Assembly (NCBI GenBank): GCA_021324615.1
Contig: JAJPIT010000016.1
Span: 1-64,000, forward strand
DNA from: Terriglobia bacterium
GTDB lineage: Bacteria > Acidobacteriota > Terriglobia > Bryobacterales > Bryobacteraceae
DNA: 64,000 nt
Reading direction: 5' to 3'
The notes beneath the pieces were generated by a model that saw nothing but the letters and a program-made list of their open reading frames with translations, ran no database searches and was not told where the DNA came from. Below are positions 8,944-18,675 of the stretch, one piece after another. How positions within the stretch are numbered: the stretch's first letter is position 1; each line of letters starts with the position of its first letter. Position numbers and translations under genes: made by a program.

Positions 8944-8949
8944 TATAAT
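8944..8949 (+). promoter_or_regulatory. Perfect TATAAT close to a GTG start (leaderless promoter candidate)
   Basis: TATAAT overlaps the end of the DUF711 gene and lies 9 nt before the GTG at 8959. It could start a leaderless mRNA. The alternative is read-through from DUF711 with AAGCAGG as a weak ribosome site. Confidence 0.4.
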
Positions 8950-8958
8950 CGTAAGCAG

Positions 8959-9225
8959 GTGGCCACGCTTGTTCGCGCGATTCTCTCCCTGCTCGCCCTT
9001 TTCGCCGCGGTTTACTGCGCCGATTATCTTGCCGCGCGCTCCTATCCGCTCGGCTCGGTTCAAGTGCAGCCCTATTACGCCATTCATCTCAAGAACAAGA
9101 AGGTCGAATTCGATTTCAACGTTCCGCCGGAGACCGATCCGTGCGTGCAGTCGATCGCGCCGCATCTCGGCTACCCGGCGTGCTGGTATTTGAAGCGCCA
9201 CGCGAACAAGCGGATCGACGAATAG
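8959..9225 (+). CDS. Small membrane-anchored or exported protein, conserved hypothetical
   Basis: This 88-residue protein starts at GTG. A hydrophobic N-terminus (VRAILSLLALFAAVYCADYL) acts as signal or anchor. The soluble part is short: PYYAIHLKNKKVEFDFNVPP, then a two-cysteine segment CVQSIAPHLGYPACWYLKRH. The two cysteines could form a disulfide outside the cytoplasm. I believe similar short proteins occur in other Acidobacteria, but I cannot name a family or function. It follows DUF711 by 16 bp. Confidence 0.6.
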   Translation: MATLVRAILSLLALFAAVYCADYLAARSYPLGSVQVQPYYAIHLKNKKVEFDFNVPPETDPCVQSIAPHLGYPACWYLKRHANKRIDE

Positions 9226-9237
9226 CGCGCACGGCTC

Positions 9238-10146
9238 TCAGCTTGGCGCGTCAAAGCCATAGCGGAAGGCATTTTCGCGAAGCTCCTCGATTTCGGCGTC
9301 CGTGAAACCGAGACATTTTCGCGCAATCTCGTACTCGCCGGCGAGCGTACATCCGAACAGCGCCGGATCATCGGTGTTCAGCACGATCGGCACTCCCGCA
9401 TCAAACAGCCGCCGGACCGGATGCCCGGCGAGCGAGGCGGCGGCTCGCGTCCGCACGTTGCTGGTGATGCAGATTTCGAGCGGAATCTTCTTTTCGCGGA
9501 GATGAGCGATCAGCGCGGGATCTTCGATTGCGCGAATGCCGTGGCCGATCCGCTCGGCTCCGATCGCCAGCGCGTCCCAGACGTCGCGCGCATCGGTGAT
9601 CTCGCCGGCGTGACAGACTGTGCGGAGCCCGTGATCGCGCGCGCGGCGGTACAGGCCGGCGAACTCGGTTGCGCGCGCGCCGCGCTCGAAGCCGCCCAGC
9701 CCGAAGGCGGCCACGCCCTCTTTCGCCCGCTCGATGGCCAGATCCAGCACCGGCTCCGCCGCGCCGGCGCCAAAATGGCGGACCGCGTCAACGATCCATC
9801 GCACGCGAAGCGGCGCCAGCGAAGCCTCGCGCTGCACCGCGTCGAAGATCGCGGCGAAGTTCTGCTCCTTCCACAGCATCACCCCCGCCGACAGAGTCAC
9901 TTCCGCGTACACCACTCCTTCGCCATGCAGCTTTTCAAACAAACGCCGCGCGGCGATGGCGTAATCCCCCGGCGATTTCAGCCTCCGGTTGACCCAGATG
10001 TAGCTTTGGATGAAGCCGTCGAAATCCCCGAAGGCGGTGTTCTCGGCGATCTCCTGAAGCGTCAGCGACGGGTCAATTTCCCGGAGCGTTTCGGCCTCGA
10101 TCGATCCCTCCAGGTGCAGGTGCAGTTCGGCGAAACCGCGGCTCAT
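9238..10146 (-). CDS. add: Adenosine deaminase family protein
   Basis: This 302-residue amidohydrolase is of the adenosine/adenine deaminase family. It should convert adenosine (or adenine) to inosine (or hypoxanthine) with release of ammonia. Metal and catalytic motifs are in order: ELHLHLEGS (HxH), CHAGE, IGHGI, and [17 protein letters not shown]. At about 300 residues it is slightly shorter than E. coli Add (333). The start ATG at 10146 gives [15 protein letters not shown]; the open frame upstream is an antisense shadow of glgB. The start codons of this gene and glgB are only 18 bp apart. Confidence 0.88.
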   Translation of the reverse strand: MSRGFAELHLHLEGSIEAETLREIDPSLTLQEIAENTAFGDFDGFIQSYIWVNRRLKSPGDYAIAARRLFEKLHGEGVVYAEVTLSAGVMLWKEQNFAAIFDAVQREASLAPLRVRWIVDAVRHFGAGAAEPVLDLAIERAKEGVAAFGLGGFERGARATEFAGLYRRARDHGLRTVCHAGEITDARDVWDALAIGAERIGHGIRAIEDPALIAHLREKKIPLEICITSNVRTRAAASLAGHPVRRLFDAGVPIVLNTDDPALFGCTLAGEYEIARKCLGFTDAEIEELRENAFRYGFDAPS

Positions 10147-10151
10147 CTTGC

Positions 10152-10158
10152 CATAATA
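10152..10158. promoter_or_regulatory. Shared symmetrical -10 element between add and glgB
   Basis: The seven bases CATAATA read as CATAAT on the plus strand, 7 nt before the glgB GTG. On the minus strand they read TATTAT, 6 nt before the add ATG. With only 18 bp between the start codons, both transcripts would have to start at or near their start codons from the same melted DNA. There is no room for a leader with a ribosome site. Confidence 0.5.
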
Positions 10159-10164
10159 GCGGTC

Positions 10165-12327
10165 GTGCCGACTCAAGCGAGCCCCGAACAGATCCAAGCC
10201 GTCATCGAAGGCCGCCACTGCGATCCCTTCAGCATCCTCGGCCCGCATGAGAACGAAATTCGCGCCTGGCTGCCGGCAACGCAGACGGCATCGGTGGTCA
10301 TCGGCGATCGTTCGATCGAGATGGAATTGGCGCATCCGGCGGGATTTTTCGTTGCCGAGGTCGAAAACGCGCCGCGGAATTATCGCTTGCGCTCCGGCGG
10401 ATACGAGTTCGACGATCCCTACCGTTTCCCGCCCCTGCTCACTCCATTCGAGCTGTACCTGCACGCCGAAGGCACCAATCATGAAAGCTACCGGACGCTG
10501 GGCGCGCACCTGATGGAGGTCGAAGGCGTCGCCGGCGTGCGATTTGCCGTATGGGCGCCGAACGCGGAAGTGGTTAGCGTCATCGGCGATTTCAACCGCT
10601 GGGATCGCCGCTTTCATCCCATGCGGCTGCGCGAGGGCGGCGTCTGGGAAATTTTTGTTCCCGGCCTCGGCGAGGGCGCCAACTACAAATATTCCGTCCT
10701 TTCGCGCGACGGGCAGGAGCGGCAGAAAGCCGATCCCTACGCTTTTTACGCGGAAGTTCCGCCGAAAACCGCTTCGCGCGTCTGGCGTCTTTCCAACTAC
10801 GCCTGGCGCGATGAAGAATGGATGCGGTCCCGTGCACAGCGGCAGTGGCTGCGCGAGCCCATCTCGATCTACGAAGTACATCTGGAGTCGTGGATGCGCG
10901 GCCCCGGCAATTCGCTGCTCAGCTACCGCGAGCTGGCGCGGCGGCTGGTCGAATACGTGAGGCGCATGGGTTACACCCATGTCGAGCTGCTGCCGGTCAT
11001 GGAGCATCCTTTTTCCGGATCGTGGGGCTATCAGGTTACCGGATATTACGCGCCGACCTCGCGCTTCGGCAGCCCCGACGATTTTCGTTACTTCATCGAC
11101 GAGTGCCACCAGGCCGGCATCGGCGTGATCCTCGATTGGGTCCCCGGCCATTTCCCGCGCGACGCGCACGGTCTATATCGCTTCGATGGGACGGCCTGCT
11201 ATGAGCATGAAGACCCGCGCCAGGGCGAGCATCGCCAATGGGGCACGATGGTGTTTAATTACGGCCGCAACGAGGTGAAAACCTTTCTCCTCTCCAACGC
11301 CTTATATTGGCTGCGCGAGTTTCACGCCGACGGCCTGCGGGTCGACGCCGTCGCCTCCATGCTGTATCTGGACTCCGCGCGCCAGCCCGGAGAATGGATT
11401 CCCAACCGCTACGGCGGCAAGGAAAACCTGGAAGCGCTGGATTTCCTCCGCCGCTTCAACGAGCTGGCGCACCGCGAGCCTGGCGCGGTCACCATCGCCG
11501 AAGAGTCGACCTCCTGGCCCGGCGTGTCGCGGCCGACGTATTTGAACGGCCTCGGATTCACCATGAAGTGGAACATGGGGTGGATGCACGACATGCTGCA
11601 TTACTTCTCGCTGGATCCGATTTTCCGGAAATATCATCAGAACAACATCACCTTCAGCCTGCTGTACGCCTTCAGCGAAAACTTCGTGCTGCCGGTTTCG
11701 CACGACGAGGTGGTGCACCTGAAACGCTCCCTGCTTTCCAAAATGCCCGGCGATGAGTGGCGGCGCTTCGCCAACGCGCGCGCGTTCCTCGGCTACATGT
11801 TCGGCCATCCCGGCAAAAAGCTGCTGTTCATGGGCTGCGATATCGGCCAGACCGAGGAGTGGAATCACGACGAATCGCTGCCCTGGCACTTGCTGGAATG
11901 GCCGGTGCATCACCGGTTCCAAACTTTCGTCCAGGAATTAAACTGGCTGTACCGGCGGGAAGCTTCGCTGCACCAGGTGGATGACGACTACGCGGGCTTT
12001 GAATGGATCGATTTCCGCGACGCCGAGTCGTCGGTGATCTCGTTTGTCCGCTACGCGCGTGATCGCGGGGATTTTTTAGTTTTCGCGTGCAACTTCACTC
12101 CGGTCGTCCGCTACGACTACCGCATCGGCGTGCCGCGCGAGGGCTTTTATCGCGAAATTTTCAACTCCGACGCGGAGATGTTCGGCGGCTCCAACGCCGG
12201 CAACGCGGGCGGCGTAACCGCGCAGCCGCTTGCATCGCACGGCCGTCCGGCGAGCATCTCGATCACGCTTCCGCCGCTGGGCGTAGTGGTGTTCAAGCCC
12301 GCGGCTGGCCAGGCCACTCCCGTCTGA
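10165..12327 (+). CDS. glgB: 1,4-alpha-glucan branching enzyme GlgB
   Basis: This 720-residue glycogen branching enzyme cuts alpha-1,4 glucan chains and re-attaches the pieces as alpha-1,6 branches. Order: N-terminal beta-sandwich (1-105), CBM48 domain ([20 protein letters not shown], about 110-210), GH13 barrel and C-terminal beta domain. Catalytic motifs are [12 protein letters not shown] (nucleophile Asp), TIAEEST (Glu) and [11 protein letters not shown] (Asp). The GTG at 10165 gives [16 protein letters not shown], matching the family start; no ATG is available. The gene is divergent from add. No other glycogen genes are in the window. Confidence 0.95.
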   Translation: MPTQASPEQIQAVIEGRHCDPFSILGPHENEIRAWLPATQTASVVIGDRSIEMELAHPAGFFVAEVENAPRNYRLRSGGYEFDDPYRFPPLLTPFELYLHAEGTNHESYRTLGAHLMEVEGVAGVRFAVWAPNAEVVSVIGDFNRWDRRFHPMRLREGGVWEIFVPGLGEGANYKYSVLSRDGQERQKADPYAFYAEVPPKTASRVWRLSNYAWRDEEWMRSRAQRQWLREPISIYEVHLESWMRGPGNSLLSYRELARRLVEYVRRMGYTHVELLPVMEHPFSGSWGYQVTGYYAPTSRFGSPDDFRYFIDECHQAGIGVILDWVPGHFPRDAHGLYRFDGTACYEHEDPRQGEHRQWGTMVFNYGRNEVKTFLLSNALYWLREFHADGLRVDAVASMLYLDSARQPGEWIPNRYGGKENLEALDFLRRFNELAHREPGAVTIAEESTSWPGVSRPTYLNGLGFTMKWNMGWMHDMLHYFSLDPIFRKYHQNNITFSLLYAFSENFVLPVSHDEVVHLKRSLLSKMPGDEWRRFANARAFLGYMFGHPGKKLLFMGCDIGQTEEWNHDESLPWHLLEWPVHHRFQTFVQELNWLYRREASLHQVDDDYAGFEWIDFRDAESSVISFVRYARDRGDFLVFACNFTPVVRYDYRIGVPREGFYREIFNSDAEMFGGSNAGNAGGVTAQPLASHGRPASISITLPPLGVVVFKPAAGQATPV

Positions 12328-12372
12328 GGCGGCGCCGCCGGTGGGGCAAGCGGCGCCGGATCGCCGGAGGAG

Positions 12373-13591
12373 TTACCATAAGACCCGTTCCAGGGCCTCG
12401 CAGAAAAAATACTCGCCCCACATCACCGATTCGTCCACGCCCAAGCCTTTGTGGACGTGATACACGCCGCCGCGCAGGATGCCTTCCCACTTCGGGTCGG
12501 ATTTGGCCAGGTGCTTTTCGCACAGCGTGGTCAGGATCTGCACCGCCGAGGACCAGTAGAGATGAGCCTTCAACGGGTCCGGCTCCAGGCGGCACAGGCG
12601 CAGCAGCCCGGAAGCGCAGATCGCCGCCGAAGAGGTATCAAGCAGCGTGCGGTTTTCCGCCGGCGCGTTGAAATCCCAGGGCGGGACGCCGTCGGCGGGC
12701 GAATGCGAGATGTAATAGTCGGCGCAGGCGCCGGCGGTTTGCAGAAAATGCGGATCGCGGCTGTACTCGTAGGCGGTGGTGAACCCGTACAGCGCCCAGC
12801 TCAGCCCGCGCGACCAGCAGGAATCGCCGCGGTAGCCCTGGTGCGTGGCCTGGCGCAGGAATTCGCCGGTGTCGGTGTCGAAGATGCCTTCGTGCGCGGT
12901 GGATCCGTCGCCGCGCACCAGCGTCCGCCGGGTGGTCAGGCAATGGCGCACGGCGATATCGCGCAGCCGGCGGTCGCCGGTTTCCCGCGCCGCGTAAAAA
13001 ACGATCCCGACGTTCATCATGATATCGATGAACAGCGAGTTGTCGCCGACGAATGATTTCAGATACTGTCCCTTTTCCTTGTAGCGCAGCGCCATGGTGC
13101 GCCCGGCTTCGATGAGCACCTCGCGCAGCGCCGCTTCGCGGGTCAACCGATACCAGCGATAGTACGTGGACAGAAACAAAAAGCCCAGGTCATGGATTTC
13201 CTTGTCGTGCTTGCGCGGCTCCAGCGGCCTGGTGTACTTGATCGCGTTCTCCAGCCAGAACTTCGAGTCGGCCGAATCCGGGGCGGCGTGCTTATGGAAG
13301 ATCCACATCATGCCCGGCAAAAAGCCGTCGCACCAATGCGTCCAGGCCGGGCCTTCGTGCTTCCACGCTCCGTTCTTGGTGTACAGCGGATAATAGCCGG
13401 GATATTTTTCGATCAATCGCCGGACCTGCTTTTGCGCGAAGGCGTACGCCTGCGTGAACAGCTCCCCGGATTCGTTGGACAGATGAATCAAAATATCGTT
13501 CTCCAGAACCTCAAAGGCCCGCGCCGGAAACGATGCGAAGTTGCGCAAAAACGGCCGCCGCGCACGCAAAAAGCACCGCAAAAGACAGCAT
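12373..13591 (-). pseudogene. GH88 unsaturated glucuronyl hydrolase with a frameshift after the signal peptide
   Basis: The catalytic part belongs to glycoside hydrolase family 88, which removes unsaturated uronic acid residues from oligosaccharides released by lyases. Motifs include HDLGFLF (Asp), LFIDIMMN (second Asp) and RGLSWALYGF. That frame has no plausible start before the overlap with the divergent CDGSH gene. In the next frame, an ATG at 13591 starts a perfect signal peptide, MLSFAVLFACAAAVFAQ, which stops at 13511. Removing one C near 13518 joins them as VSGAGFEVLENDIL and gives 405 residues, the usual GH88 size. It is either a fresh frameshift mutation or a sequence error. Confidence 0.7.
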
Positions 13592-13600
13592 AAATGTTCT

Positions 13601-13606
13601 ATTATA
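13601..13606 (-). promoter_or_regulatory. Perfect TATAAT 9 nt before the GH88 start
   Basis: The consensus -10 hexamer sits 9 nt upstream of the ATG at 13591, with no Shine-Dalgarno between them, so the mRNA would be leaderless or nearly so. This also supports 13591 as the true start of the GH88 gene. Confidence 0.5.
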
Positions 13607-13662
13607 GGCGAACCGCGCGACTCCCGATCCGAACGCGCGCCGTAGCGCGGCCGCCGATCTGC

Positions 13663-13668
13663 TAGCAT
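13663..13668 (+). promoter_or_regulatory. Candidate -10 box of a leaderless promoter (CDGSH gene)
   Basis: TAGCAT lies 7 nt before the ATG at 13676. No -35 or ribosome site is evident. Confidence 0.3.
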
Positions 13669-13675
13669 CGGGTTG

Positions 13676-13906
13676 ATGGCAGCGAAAGTCACCATTTCCA
13701 ACAACGGCCCCATCCGCATCGAAGGCGATTTCACTCTTCACGACGCCGAGGGCAAAGCTTTTGGCCTTGCCGGGAGGACGAGTATCAGCCTGTGCCGCTG
13801 CGGCCACTCCGAAAACAAGCCGTTCTGCGACGGCTCCCACAAGCGCATGGGATTTGCCTCGGTGTGCCCGGCGCGCGATCTGCCGCCGCCGCAGCCGAAA
13901 CTATAA
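13676..13906 (+). CDS. CDGSH-type iron-sulfur protein
   Basis: This 76-residue protein carries one CDGSH iron-sulfur motif: CRCGHSENKPFCDGSH supplies three cysteines and one histidine for a redox-active 2Fe-2S cluster. The N-terminal half (ISNNGPIRIEGDFTLHDAEG) is the short beta segment usual in bacterial single-CDGSH proteins. Redox or iron-sulfur transfer roles are proposed for the family, but this protein's partner is unknown. A TTG directly upstream is an alternative start adding one residue. The VWFA gene follows after 12 bp, possibly in one transcript. Confidence 0.9.
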   Translation: MAAKVTISNNGPIRIEGDFTLHDAEGKAFGLAGRTSISLCRCGHSENKPFCDGSHKRMGFASVCPARDLPPPQPKL

Positions 13907-13918
13907 ACAGAGGCGTTT

Positions 13919-14884
13919 ATGCGTGCGGTGATCGCCGCGCTGGGCTTTGGCGCCGCGCTGATGGCGCAGCAGGCGGACATCCGCATCGAGGTGGGCGCGG
14001 TCAACGTCGCCTGCGAGGTAACCGACCGCCGCGGCGCGCCGGTGAAAAATCTCACGGCGGCGGATTTCGAGCTGCGCGACAACGGGCGCCTGCAAGCGAT
14101 CGATCATCTCTGGCAGGAGGACGATCTTCCGCTCACCATCGGGCTGGTGGTTGACGTGAGCGGGAGCCAGAGCGCTTTCATCCAGTCGCATCGCGATGCC
14201 GTCACGCAATTTCTGAAGCAGGTGATGCGAGCGCGGGACCGCGCGTTCATCGTCACGGTGGGGCCGGAGGCGAAGCTGCTCGCCGATCTGACCTCGTCGG
14301 TGGAGGAGCTGCGGCGCCGGATCGAGCTGATCGACGTTCTCGACACGCCCGGCGCGCAGTTCGGCGAATCGTGCGAGGCGGTGCTGCCGCTGGCCGGCTG
14401 CGGCGGAACGGCGCTGTGGAACGGCATCTACGCCTCCGCGCGGCAGAAGATGAAATGGGTGCAAGGGCGGAAGGCGCTGATCGTTCTTTCCGACGGGCTC
14501 GACACCGGGAGCATGCACTCGCTGGCCGAAGCGATCGAGGCCGCGCAGGAGACGGAGACCGTGGCCTACGCGATTCAATACATCGATCCGGGGATTTCGC
14601 CCGCGCAGGCCGGAGTCTCCGGGCGCAGGCCGAACCGCGGGCTGGAGCGGCTGACGGAGGAAACCGGCGGCTGGACTTTTCCCAATCCTCAGGATCAACT
14701 CCCCGCGATTTTTTCGAAGATCGAGGCGGATCTGCGCAATCAGTACGTGCTCGGATTCACGCCGCCGCCGGAGGCCCGCGACGGGCGATTTCATAAACTG
14801 GAAGTTCGGATGCATCCGGGCTCTGCCCGTTTCAAGGACATAACTGTTCGCGCCCGGGCGGGCTATTTTGCGCCCGCGAAATGA
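13919..14884 (+). CDS. Secreted VWFA-domain protein, Acidobacteria-type family (second copy)
   Basis: This 321-residue exported protein has a signal peptide (MRAVIAALGFGAALMAQQ) and a VWFA domain, a paralogue of the 4636-5562 gene. It shares the family N-terminal beta segment (VACEVTDRRGAPVKNLTAAD), a MIDAS motif DVSGSQS in which the final position is Gln rather than Met/Ser, and the terminal LRNQYVLGFTPPPEARDGRF. GAGG lies about 7 nt before the ATG. The ligand and role are unknown. Confidence 0.88.
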   Translation: MRAVIAALGFGAALMAQQADIRIEVGAVNVACEVTDRRGAPVKNLTAADFELRDNGRLQAIDHLWQEDDLPLTIGLVVDVSGSQSAFIQSHRDAVTQFLKQVMRARDRAFIVTVGPEAKLLADLTSSVEELRRRIELIDVLDTPGAQFGESCEAVLPLAGCGGTALWNGIYASARQKMKWVQGRKALIVLSDGLDTGSMHSLAEAIEAAQETETVAYAIQYIDPGISPAQAGVSGRRPNRGLERLTEETGGWTFPNPQDQLPAIFSKIEADLRNQYVLGFTPPPEARDGRFHKLEVRMHPGSARFKDITVRARAGYFAPAK

Positions 14885-14891
14885 GAAGGGG

Positions 14892-16124
14892 TTACTCTTC
14901 TCCGCGGATCAGGTCTTCGTACGATTCGCGGCGGCGGATGATGCGCCACTGGCTGCCCTCCACCAGAATCTCCGCGGCGCGGGGCCGCGAATTGTAGTTG
15001 GACGACTGGGCGAATCCATAGGCTCCTGCCGCGAGCACGGCGAGGACGTCTCCGGGGAAAACTTGCGGGATTTCACGATCGCGCGCGAGAAAATCGCCGG
15101 TTTCGCAGACCGGCCCGACGATGTCGGCGCGCAGCATCGGCGCTTGGGTTTGCCGCACCGGCAGGATGTGGTGATAGGCGCCGTAAAGGGCGGGACGAAT
15201 CAGATCGTTCATGGCCGCGTCCACCACGACAAGCTCCTTCTCTCCGGTCCTTTTCCGGTACAGCACGCGGGTGAGCAGGACGCCGGCGTTTCCGGCGATG
15301 GAGCGGCCGGGCTCGATCAGGATGTGCAGGCCGCGGCCGGCGGCTCGTTCCCGCACCTGCTTCACAAATCCGGCAATGTCCGGCTCGGCATCCTCCGGCT
15401 GGTAGGCGATGCCGACTCCTCCGCCAAGGTCGGCGTGGCGAATGTCGAATCCCTGCGCGCGCAGCCGGTCGATCAGCAGCATCAGGCGATCGAGCGCGGC
15501 AAGCAGCGGCGCGGAATCGAGGAGCTGCGATCCGATGTGGCAGCTTACGCCTTCGAGCGAGAGATTTTTCAGCTCGCGCGCCCGCAGATAAACGGCTTCC
15601 GCCTCGCCGATATCGACGCCGAATTTGTGCGCCAGGCGGCCGGTGGAGATGTAGGCGTGGGTGGCGGTGTCCACATCGGGATTGACGCGCAGAGCGACGC
15701 GGGCCTTCCGGCCGCGGCGATGAGCGAGAGCGTCGATCAGGGCCAGCTCCGGCTCGGATTCGGCGTTGAAGACGAAGATGCCGGCCTCCAGCGCCTGATC
15801 GATCTCCGCGGCGGTCTTTCCGACGCCCGAAAACACGACGCGCGCCGGATCGCCGCCCGCCTTCCTCACGCGATAGAGCTCGCCGCCGGAGACGATATCG
15901 AATCCAGCGCCGGCGCGGGCCAGCAGCCGAAGAATCGAAAGATTGCTGTTGGCCTTAACCGAGTAACAAATCGAATGGGGGTCCGGGCCGAAGGCGGCGT
16001 CGTAGGCGCGGAAATTTCGCCCGATCGCGGCCGAGGAATAGACGTAGGCGGGCGTGCCGGCCCGCGCGGCGATTTCGGCCAGCGGAGCTTCTTCCAGATA
16101 TAAAACGCGGTCGCGATAGGTCAT
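14892..16124 (-). CDS. lysA: Diaminopimelate decarboxylase
   Basis: This 410-residue PLP enzyme makes the last step of lysine synthesis, decarboxylating meso-diaminopimelate. Motifs seen: YSVKANSN (PLP lysine), CHIGSQ, IEPGRSIAGNAG, GPVCETGDFLA (substrate cysteine) and YGFAQSSNYN. The ATG at 16124 overlaps the TGA of the upstream phosphatase gene (TGATG), so translation is coupled. It sits 16 kb from the dap operon in an operon with deoC and an RsbU-type phosphatase, not with the riboswitch-controlled genes. Confidence 0.95.
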   Translation of the reverse strand: MTYRDRVLYLEEAPLAEIAARAGTPAYVYSSAAIGRNFRAYDAAFGPDPHSICYSVKANSNLSILRLLARAGAGFDIVSGGELYRVRKAGGDPARVVFSGVGKTAAEIDQALEAGIFVFNAESEPELALIDALAHRRGRKARVALRVNPDVDTATHAYISTGRLAHKFGVDIGEAEAVYLRARELKNLSLEGVSCHIGSQLLDSAPLLAALDRLMLLIDRLRAQGFDIRHADLGGGVGIAYQPEDAEPDIAGFVKQVRERAAGRGLHILIEPGRSIAGNAGVLLTRVLYRKRTGEKELVVVDAAMNDLIRPALYGAYHHILPVRQTQAPMLRADIVGPVCETGDFLARDREIPQVFPGDVLAVLAAGAYGFAQSSNYNSRPRAAEILVEGSQWRIIRRRESYEDLIRGEE

Positions 16125-17872
16125 CAGCAGATCCGGATGACGACCACCGATTGATCGTCGGTGATCGGCGTATCGTCGCGGAATTGGTCCAGATGATCGA
16201 AGAGCGCGGCGGCGATCGATTGAGGAGGCTCGGCGCCGTGCTTGTGGAGCAGGCGCAGGACGCGGAGGCGCGAGAACTCCTCGCCGCGGGCGTTGAGCTG
16301 ATCCTCGACGCCGTCGGAATAGAACACGATCACGTCGCCGGGCATCATGCCGACGGGGACCTCTTCGTATTCGCGGTCCTCCAGCAGGCCCACGGGCACG
16401 CCCTCCACCTTGGGCCGGATCACTTCTCCCTGGCGGAAGATCAGCGGGGGCTCGCCGCCGGCGTTGCAGAGCGTGAGGCGGCGCTCGCGGGGCTCCCACA
16501 GGGCGACCAGCAGGGTGGCGTACTGCGCGTCCACCTTGCGTTCGAGCAAAGTTTCGTTGAGCGCGCGCATCAACACCGCCGGGCTGCGGCGGCGCGGGGC
16601 GAGGATGCGAAGAAGGCCGCTGATCAGCGCGCCGTAGAGCGCAGCGGCGGCGCCCTTGCCGCTCACGTCGCCGAAGACGATCACCGCGTAGTCGTCCCCG
16701 TGATCGAAGAAATCGTAGACGTCGCCCGAAATTTCCCGCGCCGGACGCGCGCGCAGCGCGATTTCCAGGCCGCGGATCTCGGGCGGCGTGCGCGGCAAGA
16801 GCACCGATTGCAGTTTGCGCGCCGCCTTGAGGTCCTGCTCCATGCGCTGCTCGCGCTGCGCCAGCTCCTCGTACAGCCGGGCGTTTTCGACCGAGCTGGC
16901 GATCTGCGGCGCCAGCAGCGACAGCGTTCTTTGATGATCCTCGGTGAAAAACGCGACGCGGTCGCTTTCCACATCGAGCACGCCGATGACGCGGTCCTGC
17001 AAGATGAGCGGCACCGCGAGCTCCGAACGGATATCCTCGTGTGAGGCGATATAGCGCGGATCCTCGGCGGTGTTGGAGACGCGAATCACCTCACGCGATT
17101 CGGCCGCGGCGCCGGTGATGCCCTTGCCCAGCGGAATGTTATCGAGATGGACGCGCTGGTCGTAGCGGACGCTGAAGCGGTGGCGCAGCACCTTCTTTTC
17201 CGCGTCGAGCAGGAAGATGCTGAAGGAGTCGTAATTGATCAGCGCGCGGATGGTCGCGGCGATTTTGCCGAGCAGCTCGTCCAGGTCGAGAATGGAGCTG
17301 AACTCTTGGGACAGGTGGGCCAGCGTGCGCAGCGTGCGGTTCTGCCGCTCCGCGCGGCGGTAGAGGCGCGCATTGTCGATGGAGGCGGCCACGCGCTGCG
17401 CGATCAGCCGGATCAGGGCGCGGTCCTGTTCCGAATAGGCCCGGACGCGCGTCGATTGCAGGTCGATGACGCCCACCAGTTTGCCGCGCGCCGTCATGGG
17501 CACGGCCAACTCGCTGCGCACCGCGTCGAGCGCGTTGAGGTAACGCGGATCATCGCGTACATCGTCGACCATCACCGGCGTGAGGGTCGCGGCGGCCACG
17601 CCGGTGATGCCTTCGTTCAGGGGAACGATCAGGTTCCGGACCAGCTCGTCCCGGTGCCCGATCGAGTAGCGGATGCGCAGCCCCCCGCGCGCCTCGCTGT
17701 AGAGCAGAATGGCGAACAGGTCGTAGGGAACCACCGTTTTGACGATGGCCGCGACATTTTCGAGCAACTGATCGAGGTCCAGCGTTTCGGAGGTGATGCG
17801 CGAGACCTCCAGGAGAAAATCGAGCAACTCGGCGCGCTCGCGGAACACGGCGGACTTGCGCGGCGCGGCCAT
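16124..17872 (-). CDS. GAF-GAF-SpoIIE protein phosphatase, RsbU-type
   Basis: This 582-residue cytoplasmic signalling protein has two GAF domains (about 20-170 and 190-345), a short coiled coil (LYEELAQREQRMEQDLKAA), then a PP2C/SpoIIE phosphatase domain (about 385-580). Metal-binding aspartates are in EISGDVYDFF, VIVFGDVSGKG and VFYSDGVEDQ. Such proteins dephosphorylate anti-anti-sigma factors in partner-switching stress pathways; no antagonist is encoded nearby. The start at 17872 lies 2 bp after the deoC stop, and the end overlaps lysA. Confidence 0.9.
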   Translation of the reverse strand: MAAPRKSAVFRERAELLDFLLEVSRITSETLDLDQLLENVAAIVKTVVPYDLFAILLYSEARGGLRIRYSIGHRDELVRNLIVPLNEGITGVAAATLTPVMVDDVRDDPRYLNALDAVRSELAVPMTARGKLVGVIDLQSTRVRAYSEQDRALIRLIAQRVAASIDNARLYRRAERQNRTLRTLAHLSQEFSSILDLDELLGKIAATIRALINYDSFSIFLLDAEKKVLRHRFSVRYDQRVHLDNIPLGKGITGAAAESREVIRVSNTAEDPRYIASHEDIRSELAVPLILQDRVIGVLDVESDRVAFFTEDHQRTLSLLAPQIASSVENARLYEELAQREQRMEQDLKAARKLQSVLLPRTPPEIRGLEIALRARPAREISGDVYDFFDHGDDYAVIVFGDVSGKGAAAALYGALISGLLRILAPRRRSPAVLMRALNETLLERKVDAQYATLLVALWEPRERRLTLCNAGGEPPLIFRQGEVIRPKVEGVPVGLLEDREYEEVPVGMMPGDVIVFYSDGVEDQLNARGEEFSRLRVLRLLHKHGAEPPQSIAAALFDHLDQFRDDTPITDDQSVVVIRIC

Positions 17873-17874
17873 CG

Positions 17875-18561
17875 TCAATAGGCGGAGTCGGCGGAGCCGG
17901 CGGGGGCTTGCGACGCTTCGACGATCTGCACGCCGGCGCTCGTGCCGATGCGCGTGGCACCCGCCGCGATCATTTTGCGCGCGTCTTCGAGCGTGCGGAT
18001 TCCGCCGGAAGCCTTGACGCCCATGGCGTCCCCGGCGGCGCGGCGCAGCAGCTCGACGTCGCCAACGGCGGCTCCGCCGGCGGCGAATCCGGTGGAAGTT
18101 TTGACGAAATCCGCGCCGGCCTCGCGGGCGATGGCGCAGGCGGCGAGCTTCCGCGCGTCGTCGAGCAGCGCGGTTTCCAGGATCACTTTCACCAGGGCGC
18201 CGCGCGCGTGCGCCGTTTTCACCACCGCGCGGATATCCTCGAGCACCGCGGCGGTATTGCCGCCGAGCAGTTCGCCGATATTCAGGACCATGTCGATTTC
18301 GCGCGCGCCGTCGCCGAGCGCGATTTCGGTTTCGGCCACCTTGACCGCGGTGGTGTTTGCGCCCAGGGGGAATCCGACGACGGTGCAGACCTTCACCGCC
18401 GATCCAGCCAGCTCGGCGGCGGCGAGGGGAACCCAATAGGGGTTGACGCAAACGCTGGCGAAGCCGTATTTACGGGCCTCCGCGCACAATTTGCGAATGT
18501 CCGCCGCGGCCGCGCCGGGGCGAAGCAAGGTGTGGTCAATCAAGTGCGCAATATTTTCCAT
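17875..18561 (-). CDS. deoC: Deoxyribose-phosphate aldolase
   Basis: This 228-residue class I aldolase splits 2-deoxyribose-5-phosphate into glyceraldehyde-3-phosphate and acetaldehyde in deoxynucleoside breakdown. It starts [15 protein letters not shown] as the family does. The Schiff-base lysine lies in DFVKTSTGF, with a second lysine in [10 protein letters not shown] and the KVILET strand. The last 15 residues are a low-complexity tail. It is the first gene of the deoC-rsbU-lysA operon. The C-terminal Tyr ends the protein as in many family members. Confidence 0.94.
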   Translation of the reverse strand: MENIAHLIDHTLLRPGAAAADIRKLCAEARKYGFASVCVNPYWVPLAAAELAGSAVKVCTVVGFPLGANTTAVKVAETEIALGDGAREIDMVLNIGELLGGNTAAVLEDIRAVVKTAHARGALVKVILETALLDDARKLAACAIAREAGADFVKTSTGFAAGGAAVGDVELLRRAAGDAMGVKASGGIRTLEDARKMIAAGATRIGTSAGVQIVEASQAPAGSADSAY

Positions 18562-18675
18562 GAAGACAGCGGATGGGGTCGTTGCTGGTTCATCGTAGCA
18601 CGCGGCGGAGGGTGAATTTTGAATCCGCTGCGGGCTCCGCGGGTGGAAGCTCCGCGCCGGACCGGCCCGGGCGGG

